Both the position numbers and the translations under genes were made by a program. A stretch of DNA of 15,063 bases. It comes from UBA5018 sp044375975 (GTDB lineage: Bacteria; Cyanobacteriota; Cyanobacteriia; PCC-6307; Cyanobiaceae). Positions 1-6,181 of this stretch are shown here, one piece after another (the first letter of the stretch is position 1; each line of letters begins with the position of its first letter). The notes below the pieces were generated by a model, which searched no databases, was not told the DNA's origin, and saw only the letters and a program-made list of their open reading frames with translations. The stretch spans positions 1 to 15,063 of the forward strand of contig JBILLQ010000080.1 of the NCBI GenBank assembly GCA_044375975.1, written 5' to 3'.

Positions 1-384
1 TGGGGGTGATGCGATCAGCCGGAAAGGGGACGCAGACAGTGGAAATGGCCAATCCTGTCGCGACACCAATTGAAGGTAACACTTAATGATGCAAAGCGGA
101 GGACCAAAAGCGGATGTCGCTTGACAGAAGAAATAGCGGAACGAGGAATCCGACGGCGGACGCCTGAGCTCGAGGCCCAGCGCCTCCATCAGAGCGCTGT
201 GGTGTCGGATGGCAAAACGCTCCAGATCCCGCAGGCTCTGGCAGCCGCTCAGGATGCCCAGCACCGCTACCAGCAGCAAATACCAGGCCGGTATGCGAAC
301 GCCCCGCCGTATACGGGTATCCGGGATCGCCTTGAGGTAGCTGATCAGATCGAGATCGGTTGCGGTGGCAGAGCTTTCGGGCAC
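1..384 (-). pseudogene. ISAs1-family transposase, N-terminal part, partial and probably decayed
   Basis: Reading the minus strand from a GTG at 384-382 gives an N-terminus typical of the DDE_Tnp_1-associated domain of ISAs1 (H-repeat) transposases. It contains LISYLKAIPDTRIRRG, then PAWYLLLVAVLGILSGC, then LRDLERFAIRHHSALMEAL and RRPPSDSSFRYFF. These match the family hallmarks of a 'PD.R..RG' segment, a hydrophobic helix and a 'PSD.{1,2}FR..F' segment. Beyond RYFF (about position 120) the frame stays open to the left edge, but the residues no longer resemble the family, where a 'CDGKTLRGS'-type segment would normally follow. I therefore infer a disrupted or truncated copy rather than a working transposase. 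An in-frame TGA at 411-409 sits upstream of the GTG. Only the first ~130 of the usual ~370 residues could lie in the window, so decay past the edge cannot be proved. Confidence 0.75.
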
Positions 385-466
385 AGGGAGGAGGCAATTC
401 CGCCGACCTCAACTCATGCTCGCAGCCCCGGCAAGCCCGCCTGTGCCGAACTTTGAATCAGCCCTG
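1..466 (-). mobile_element. ISAs1-family insertion sequence remnant, 5' end side
   Basis: This stretch carries the transposase start described at 1-384 plus about 80 bases upstream of it. Read on the minus strand, its outer boundary begins CAGGGCTGATTCAAAG at 466. That resembles the CAGGG-type terminal sequences I recall for ISAs1 elements. The other terminus is outside the window, so neither the inverted repeat nor a target-site duplication can be checked. The exact boundary is inferred. Confidence 0.5.
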
Positions 467-597
467 AAATGGAGGCCTGATGCTGCAATGGCTCTCAGCT
501 GGCTGGGGCGGCGAAATGGCGGTTGTTCAGAGCTTCCTGAAAAGACTGCAAGCCTATGCTAAAATAAGAAGCTTAAGTATTTGCACCCAAATACATA

Positions 598-2121
598 GTG
601 AATTTCGCTGCATTCATCACAATTGGTGGATTAGTCTCTCCTTTTTTGTTTTGGTTTTTAGCTCTGTTTAAGAATGATATAATTAGGCATAACAGGATGG
701 CCAATAAGGCAAGAATGTCACTCCGGGAATTCATCACACTGCTTTCCTGTGTTTATTTGGGAATTATAAGCTTAGGTTTTCTCCTCAGGTTGCCACTCAT
801 GATTGTGATGCCGACTCCATCTGCATTAATGGAGACGCAGGTACACTATTTCTTGATTTTCCCAACATACAACCAAGTGTCATCCTCTGCCTACCATCAA
901 TCTATTGCTGATGTCGCCTGGATCCTAACATGGCCGACAATTTTCGTAGCTTTTGCAATCATAAGCATCATCTACTTTAAATCATTGTCTCTTCCTCGCC
1001 TTTATTTTCCTGTGCGCCTAACCGCCATACTTTTAGTGGGTGCGTTGTTTTATAGCATTCTGTTCTTTCATGGTGACCTCGCTGTTAATGCCAAACTAAT
1101 TTCGAGAGCTTCATTTGCATCCTTTTCTGTTTCGCCACATCTAATGATTCCTGCCTGGATAATTAGGACTATTAATACTCTTTTACTCCTTTCGAAAGCT
1201 TCACTTCTGGCAATCTTGATATTATTACAGAGTTATCTTGGGCCCGTTTTTACTGGTTATTTGCTCAGCGCATTAACTTTTCAATTTATGCACTATTATG
1301 AAATTGGAATTCTGTCGACTACTAGATTTTTTGATTTTACTCAACTTCCACTTATTATTAATCCTGTGCTAAATCTGATTTTCAAAGACTCTCCAAAATC
1401 AGCATCAACAATCTTTCTGATATCACAATTTACTTATAATATATTAATTAACGGTTGCGAAATCTATAGAAAACATGCGTTTTCATGGCTTCAATTCTAT
1501 CCAAGTCAACCAATCATCCAAGCTAGAAAGATACTCAGCCTGCTTGTCGAACGATTAAGGGCTTTAAAGGCATCGCTCGACGAGATCCAATGGAAGAAGA
1601 AAAGAACAAAATCAGCTCATAGCAAATACAAAATCATTTCTACTAATGTTACTGAATCACACAAGAACAGAGAGGACGAGTGGGATCTTGCGCGAGATGC
1701 GATTGCGAAAAACCTCAGGGAGTTAGACAAGGCCAGATTGTCACCCCAACAGAGTTTGAATGAGATCACAGTAGCTGTCAATCACGGCGACCGTCAAATT
1801 GTCATGGCCGAAATGCGAGCTCAGTTAAACATCACGAAGGAATCTAAGAATGTAATTTTTATGGGCCGGCTTAATGAGACGCAATTGGAGGAGGTTGCTG
1901 CAGGAGGAAGTTACTGGATTGCTTCACGTTATGGTGAAAACTGGCTGTACCCTACCGAGCAGACACTCAAAGACTATTCACAGTATCAACCCCCTACAGG
2001 TATCTTTACTTATATACGCCAATCCATCTCCGCCGCAGAGGTTCTCTCCCCTGCAAGACTGCGACTAAATGGACCCTTTTGGAGTGTTGTCGAGCCGGGG
2101 ACTATCGCAGTACCTGGCTAG
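598..2121 (+). CDS. Unrecognised polytopic membrane protein with soluble C-terminal domain
   Basis: A 507-residue protein of unknown function. The GTG start at 598 is preferred because it places a membrane helix at residues 3-24; an ATG at 697 (residue 34) behind AACAGG is an alternative. Further hydrophobic segments lie near 46-70, 105-127, 139-158, 188-230 (perhaps two passes) and 270-288. Residues 305-390 are charged and helix-prone, with the basic patch KKKRTKSAHSKYK. The last ~70 residues look like a separate folded domain, with YWIASRYGENWLYP, PPTGIFTYIRQSIS and VVEPGTIAVPG. That end vaguely recalls small C-terminal domains I associate with cyanobacterial kinases and hypothetical proteins, but I cannot name a family. 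The gene is visibly more AT-rich than the core genes and has no operon partner, which suggests horizontal acquisition. It appears intact, with no frameshift or internal stop. Confidence 0.75.
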   Translation: MNFAAFITIGGLVSPFLFWFLALFKNDIIRHNRMANKARMSLREFITLLSCVYLGIISLGFLLRLPLMIVMPTPSALMETQVHYFLIFPTYNQVSSSAYHQSIADVAWILTWPTIFVAFAIISIIYFKSLSLPRLYFPVRLTAILLVGALFYSILFFHGDLAVNAKLISRASFASFSVSPHLMIPAWIIRTINTLLLLSKASLLAILILLQSYLGPVFTGYLLSALTFQFMHYYEIGILSTTRFFDFTQLPLIINPVLNLIFKDSPKSASTIFLISQFTYNILINGCEIYRKHAFSWLQFYPSQPIIQARKILSLLVERLRALKASLDEIQWKKKRTKSAHSKYKIISTNVTESHKNREDEWDLARDAIAKNLRELDKARLSPQQSLNEITVAVNHGDRQIVMAEMRAQLNITKESKNVIFMGRLNETQLEEVAAGGSYWIASRYGENWLYPTEQTLKDYSQYQPPTGIFTYIRQSISAAEVLSPARLRLNGPFWSVVEPGTIAVPG

Positions 2122-2857
2122 CACTTCACCATTTTTTACTCTCAAGTTTTAGAAAGATTTGGATTTCGCGTGGACCTACCAGCAAAAAGTCTGCAGCATC
2201 TTTAGTGGGTAGATCCAAGGCCAGACTAGAGCCAAATTTTGAGCTTCCCACAAATAAACAGCTCAACGAGTAATGACATCACTTTCTATCATCGCCGAGC
2301 ATGGTTTGCACTTGAGCGATGGGAGTTGAATATTCTTATTAAAACCTGTAAGCATGAGCTACCTTCCTTAACCTATCTCCTGATCAGCGACAAAGCTTCT
2401 CGCAAGTTCCGGCTCATATCTCATCTGATCCTCCGAACGCTACATGGCTGGTTTCCGAGAACCACCGCACCGCTCCTGCTGCCTTCCGTGAACCACTTCC
2501 AAGCAGTTAAGCCAACCTTAGCAACCGCAGGCAATTTCGGCAATATGTGTTCATTGCGAACAGTGGTTATCGGACCCGTTATCCACTTGTAGCCGGTACT
2601 ACGGTCTGCTGTGCGGGCCTGGAAAGCAGCCTGTCCTGGCAAACAAGCATTGCCTAGGATTTGAGTGTAACGTTGCGTCAGTATTTTAACAGCTATTTTG
2701 CATTGGCAGTCAGATCAAGGTCAAATAAATGACATTTAACTGGCACTCCAGCGAGAGGCGCATAAGTCTTATGATAAAATGGACTAAACATGCTATTAAT
2801 TACATGGCCATTTTAAGGATTTTTACGGGCTCCCAGCGCATAGTTTTTACTTCTTCA
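2122..2857. other. Gene-poor AT-rich stretch, no convincing gene
   Basis: Roughly 740 bases follow the membrane protein gene without a coding region I can support. Open frames here are short (the longest is 117 codons, 2239-2592, plus strand), lack recognisable motifs and have no good ribosome binding site. Two small things are visible: an imperfect palindrome at 2563-2586, and a minus-strand 18-codon frame (2424-2368) preceded by GGAGG. The stretch is probably degraded intergenic DNA from earlier rearrangement. Confidence 0.6.
2563..2586. repeat. Imperfect inverted repeat in gene-poor stretch
   Basis: The arms GTGGTTATCG and CGTTATCCAC pair at 8 of 10 positions around a four-base centre. 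No T-run follows on either strand, so a terminator is unlikely. It could be a protein-binding site or chance. Confidence 0.3.
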
Positions 2858-2872
2858 CCATTAATCACCATT

Positions 2873-3052
2873 TTAATCTATCCGCAAATCCCTAGGCATC
2901 AACTGATAAGCCCGAGTAGTAATCAGCCAAGGATGAAATACCTCTAAAAAATCGCGCTGCAGGGTGAGGAAAAGCGTTCCACCAGCTGGGGGTCGTCGAA
3001 GTGGAATGGATATTCACCATTGAATCCCTGGAAGAAATACCAGTTCATCAAT
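2873..3052 (-). pseudogene. Methyltransferase 3'-end remnant, paralogous to the gene at 4216-5010
   Basis: Read on the minus strand this encodes MNWYFFQGFNGEYPFHF and continues to ERF, identical to residues 207-232 of the intact methyltransferase. A one-base deletion near 2970 then shifts the frame. In the corrected frame the protein continues LTLQRDFLEVFHPWLITTRA and AYQLMPRDLRID to a TAA at 2875-2873. The intact gene has LTLQHHFLEVFHPWLITTRA and AYRLMPKDLSIK at the same place. Only the last ~58 codons exist; similarity stops abruptly at codon 206, where an in-frame TGA precedes it. The SAM-binding part is absent, so the fragment cannot be functional. Many differences are synonymous or conservative, which suggests that it came from a real diverged gene copy rather than from a very recent local duplication. 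Confidence 0.85.
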
Positions 3053-3142
3053 CACTGATCGGCTGCTGGAGCCGCTTCACGGTTCACACGATCACCCGGG
3101 AGGTGTTCCAGAAGTCCCTCGATCTTCAACTTCTTGCATGGA

Positions 3143-3886
3143 TCAGAGCTTGAGCATGCAGATCTCGGGTCGGTCTGGCACGAAGCGCACCATGACATGA
3201 TCATTCACGCTTAGATTATGATAAGCCGTGTAATTGTCTTCCGCCACGTAGTGAACGAAGCTTAGCCACGGGTCAGTCTCAAAGCGGTAGGATACGTAGT
3301 AGTTATTTGTGAATCCGCCATCTTCTACCCATTTATCGACAACCTGGGCCATGGCCTGGCGGCCACGGCATGCCAGGAGGATGATATGATGTAAGCCCTG
3401 CAGTGATTGTATCACCACGCAAATCAATCCGACAGAACTAATAGCGATAATGAACAGTGCCACTAGATCACCAATGAGAGGCTGATGCTGATCCAACCGA
3501 TTGATTTCTGGAGCGGCCGGTAAGTAGCGAATCAGCACCTTGCTTCTCGGGCGCAACGATGAATAGGTATCCCCATCGACAACGGCTTGGTTGCGATGCA
3601 GGGCGGGGCTGGATTTGTCTTTCAGGAGCGGCCCGATTTGATACTCAACCCAATCACTCTGTTCACCGATTCCCTCGTGGCGGCTCAGAATCACGCCTTC
3701 CACGATCTCGCCCTTGCGTAACAGCTCCAGCTCGGTCATCACATGCGAAGTCTTTAGAATGATGACGCCGATGTAGAAAAGGGAAATGAAACAACTGACA
3801 CCAAGGCATATAATCGCCCCTCCCAGGGAGGGCAGCGTGGTCACGTGGTCTGGTCGGGCCGGGGAGGTTGAGGGAGTTGCCGTCAT
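3143..3886 (-). CDS. Two-TM membrane protein with duplicated DUF3592-like segments
   Basis: A 247-residue protein if translation starts at the ATG at 3886-3884, reading MTATPSTSPARPDH. The frame stays open upstream to 4009, but that extension is Arg/Pro-rich and unlike a protein N-terminus. Membrane helices are predicted near residues 20-44 and 138-161. Each is followed by a soluble segment that ends in the same kind of motif: KVLIRYLPAAPEINRL near 116-131 and HVMVRFVPDRPEICML near 230-245. This 'V.VRY.P..PEI..L' pattern, preceded by an E/V-rich beta segment, is what I know from DUF3592 proteins, whose function is unknown. The protein thus looks like two tandem copies, each a helix plus a small beta domain facing the same side of the membrane. 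It has no obvious Shine-Dalgarno and no co-directional functional partner. It lies between the intact and broken methyltransferase 3' ends, so it may be cargo of a rearrangement. Confidence 0.75.
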   Translation of the reverse strand: MTATPSTSPARPDHVTTLPSLGGAIICLGVSCFISLFYIGVIILKTSHVMTELELLRKGEIVEGVILSRHEGIGEQSDWVEYQIGPLLKDKSSPALHRNQAVVDGDTYSSLRPRSKVLIRYLPAAPEINRLDQHQPLIGDLVALFIIAISSVGLICVVIQSLQGLHHIILLACRGRQAMAQVVDKWVEDGGFTNNYYVSYRFETDPWLSFVHYVAEDNYTAYHNLSVNDHVMVRFVPDRPEICMLKL

Positions 3887-4027
3887 CGTCTGGCTAAGGC
3901 TGTGCACCTCTGGTTGCAGTGAGCCGGGGCTGATATTGGGCCGGAGCCGATTAAGTGGCCTCGCAACAGCTCCGGCACTGGCTGGAACGCAGACGCCCCG
4001 CAGGCGCAATCCAGCTATTGCATGCTA

Positions 4028-4163
4028 ACCCTGAGTTCACCCCCTCTGCCTGTCTCGGTCGGAATCCCTCTTTTTCCAGCGCCGCCAGGGCTGGGGCAAT
4101 TTGGTCGCCCTGCAGTTCGATCACGCCATCTTTGAGGGTGGCGTCGGCTGCGACGCCTGAGCA
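4028..4163 (-). pseudogene. C-terminal fragment of a SUI1/YciH-type translation factor gene
   Basis: Read on the minus strand from 4163, the sequence gives CSGVAADATLKDGVIELQGD and then QIAPALAALEKEGFRPRQAE. This matches the C-terminal half of bacterial SUI1/YciH (eIF1-like) proteins, which typically read 'C(G/S)xGGTVKDGxIELQGDQ...ALxxLxxxGFRPKxAG'. The N-terminal half, with its conserved Arg/Lys-rich loop, is missing; upstream there is a run of A residues and then the methyltransferase stop. The normal stop just after the RPK-x-AG segment is also missing, and the frame runs on through unrelated residues to about 3953. It is a gene fragment without a start, and not likely to be expressed. A full-length copy is presumably elsewhere in the genome. 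Confidence 0.75.
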
Positions 4164-4215
4164 ATTTTTTTTAGGTGCTCCTATGGTTTTCGATTTTTTG
4201 CCATTGATTAATGTT

Positions 4216-5010
4216 TTATTTTATAGATAAATCCTTCGGCATCAGCCGATAGGCCCGAGTAGTAATTAACCAGGGATGAAATACCTCCAGGAAATGGTGC
4301 TGCAGAGTGAGGAAGAAGCGTTCCACCAGCTGGGGGTCGTCGAAATGGAATGGGTATTCACCATTGAATCCCTGGAAGAAATACCAGTTCATCAATGCCG
4401 TGCCGTTCTCTTTGAGCCGTGTGGCGAAAACCTCCAGCTGGCCGGCCGGATCCGGTAGATGCTCGAGCACGTCTAGGCAAATGATCGTGTCGAAACGAGT
4501 GGGCAGTTTTGGATCGTCGAGATCGCGGCTAGTGGCCAGTTTCGCCGCCAGCCCCAGCTGCTGGGCTCGCCATTCCACAAAGGCGCGGTTGTGGGGATTT
4601 AGATCCACGTACCAAACGCGCTTCACCGTTGGCAAGGCCGCAGCTGCCAGGGCGTGGCTGCCGATGCCGCCGCCGAAATCGAGCAGTTCACCCTTGGCGA
4701 AGCTCTGTTGCAGGCGCAGGGTGTCGGCGATGTATTCGGCGCTGTTCAGGTGCCAGGCCGCCAGTTCCAGCAGGTGGGCGTCGCCCACGTTCTGTTCATA
4801 GAACACCTCGGCCCTTTGGGGATCGAAGGCGCCGGGGTGGAGGGCGGCCAGATGCTCAGTGCTGCGGGGCAGCCTTTGCTCCAGCTCCTCGGGGCTCAAC
4901 TGGAGGAATTCGGCCAGCTGGCGGCGCAGGTCAAAACCATCGGCCAGGAAGTCGTCCACACCAAGCTGCTGGCCGAGCTGCTTGCTCTGCCCGTAAATCT
5001 GTTCGCTCAC
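4216..5010 (-). CDS. Class I SAM-dependent methyltransferase
   Basis: A 264-residue protein starting at a GTG at 5010-5008 (MSEQIYGQSKQ). The nearby ATG is out of frame, and no strong Shine-Dalgarno is visible. A helical N-terminal region (residues 1-105) precedes a Rossmann-fold SAM domain. Motif I is LLDFGGGIGSHALA (109-122), the acidic residue ending strand 2 is Asp136 in VWYVDLNP, and the motif near strand 4 is DTIICLDVLEHLPDP (174-188). Together these place it in the Methyltransf_11/23-like group. The substrate cannot be read from the sequence. The neighbouring, divergently transcribed glycosyltransferase makes a role in glycan or lipid decoration possible, but this is inference. The C-terminal 58 codons also occur as a degraded copy at 2873-3052. 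Confidence 0.85.
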   Translation of the reverse strand: MSEQIYGQSKQLGQQLGVDDFLADGFDLRRQLAEFLQLSPEELEQRLPRSTEHLAALHPGAFDPQRAEVFYEQNVGDAHLLELAAWHLNSAEYIADTLRLQQSFAKGELLDFGGGIGSHALAAAALPTVKRVWYVDLNPHNRAFVEWRAQQLGLAAKLATSRDLDDPKLPTRFDTIICLDVLEHLPDPAGQLEVFATRLKENGTALMNWYFFQGFNGEYPFHFDDPQLVERFFLTLQHHFLEVFHPWLITTRAYRLMPKDLSIK

Positions 5011-5101
5011 CAGTTATTCATGCCGCAACGTCCCAATCCCAATCAAGGTAACCGGCTGGCATGCTGGGGTCTGGGCCGGGCATGGAGAGGGCGCCATCGG
5101 G

Positions 5102-6181
5102 ATGAGGGTGCTGGTGGTCAGTACACCGATCGGGGTGCTTGGCAGTGGTGGCGGCGGCGGCGTCGAGCACACCGGGGCGATGATCGTCTCCGGGCTGTTG
5201 GGCCGCGGCCATGGCGTCACCGTGCTGGCTGGGGAGGGTTCCCGTTTGCCCGAGGCCTGCGCTGCTGCAATCCTTTGGACTGAGCCCGGGGCGCCCCAGC
5301 CCAGCTGGCAGCATCGGCCCCGGCAGATGCCAGTCGAAATTCCCGCCAACGGCCTGTTGCCGCAGCTGTGGCAGCGGGCCCTGGAGCGGCAGCGCGATTT
5401 CGACTTGATCCTCAACCTCGCCTACGACTGGCTCCCCTTCTGGCTGACGCCCTTTGTTGCCACCCCCATCTGCCATCTGGTGAGCATGGGTTCTGTGTGT
5501 TCGGCCATGGACGAGGCGATTGAGGCGATCGGCCGCTGGCAACCAGCACGGCTTGCCTTTCATACCGCCAGCCAGGCCGCCGATTTCGCCTTGACAGCTT
5601 CGCCCCAGTTGATGGGCAATGGCTTCGATCTGGATCGCTACCAATTTGTCGCCGCTGGTGATGCGGTGCTCGGCTGGGCTGGTCGCATTGCCCCTGAAAA
5701 GGGCCTCGAAGATGCCGCCCGGGTGGCGGCTCGGCTGGGTCTGCCGCTGCGCATCTGGGGCCTGCGGGAAGACGAGAGCTATGCGGCGGCGGTGGAGGCG
5801 ATGGTGCCCGCCGGCAGCCTGCAATGGCGGGGTTTTTTAAATACCGACCGCTTCCAGGCCGAACTCGGCCACTGCCGGGTGTTTCTAAACACGCCGAAGT
5901 GGAACGAGGCCTTTGGCAATGTGGTGGTGGAGGCGATGGCCTGTGGTGTGCCGATCGCCACCTATGCCCGAGGTGGTCCCGGTGAGCTGGTGGTGGAAGG
6001 CCGCAACGGCAGCCTCGCCAACCCCGACGATCTCGATTCCCTGGCGGCGGCGGCGGCCAGGGCTGGGCTGCTGGATCGGGGCCAGTGCCGCCGCTGGAGC
6101 GAAACCCATCATTCCCAGCCGATATTCATCGACAAGATCGAAACCTGGCTGCAGCAGGTGCTGACGCTCAGCTGCTTATAA
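5102..6181 (+). CDS. GT4-type (GT-B fold) glycosyltransferase
   Basis: A 359-residue retaining-type glycosyltransferase. The N-terminus reads MRVLVVSTPIGVLGSGGGGG and contains the glycine-rich acceptor-side loop expected of GT-B enzymes. The C-terminal domain has GWAGRIAPEKGLEDA (191-205), the 'GR..PEKG' hallmark of GT4, and NEAFGNVVVEAMACGVP (268-284) with the E-x7-E pair Glu269/Glu277 that contacts the nucleotide sugar. ARGGPGELV (289-297) and the NGSLANPDDLDSLA segment follow as in the family. It probably transfers a sugar from a nucleotide donor to a lipid or polysaccharide acceptor in the cytoplasm; donor and acceptor are not determinable. The ATG at 5102 begins the first beta strand directly, which supports this start. 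The gene is divergent from the methyltransferase (91-bp gap), and its 3' end overlaps the convergent topoisomerase gene by 14 bp. Confidence 0.9.
   Translation: MRVLVVSTPIGVLGSGGGGGVEHTGAMIVSGLLGRGHGVTVLAGEGSRLPEACAAAILWTEPGAPQPSWQHRPRQMPVEIPANGLLPQLWQRALERQRDFDLILNLAYDWLPFWLTPFVATPICHLVSMGSVCSAMDEAIEAIGRWQPARLAFHTASQAADFALTASPQLMGNGFDLDRYQFVAAGDAVLGWAGRIAPEKGLEDAARVAARLGLPLRIWGLREDESYAAAVEAMVPAGSLQWRGFLNTDRFQAELGHCRVFLNTPKWNEAFGNVVVEAMACGVPIATYARGGPGELVVEGRNGSLANPDDLDSLAAAAARAGLLDRGQCRRWSETHHSQPIFIDKIETWLQQVLTLSCL

Noticed and set aside
70..456. 128-codon plus-strand open frame at the left edge
   Set aside because: The opposite strand carries clear ISAs1 transposase similarity over 120-384; the plus-strand translation has no motif.
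2239..2592. 117-codon plus-strand open frame
   Set aside because: No ribosome binding site, no recognisable motif and no neighbour relation; it sits in degraded-looking sequence. Not excluded, but unsupported.
4654..5283. 209-codon plus-strand open frame
   Set aside because: It is antisense to the methyltransferase and extends into the glycosyltransferase in another frame; both of those are well supported.
5018..5824. 268-codon minus-strand open frame
   Set aside because: It is antisense to the glycosyltransferase, which has clear GT4 motifs; the minus-strand protein has no motif and is Gly/His/Gln-rich.
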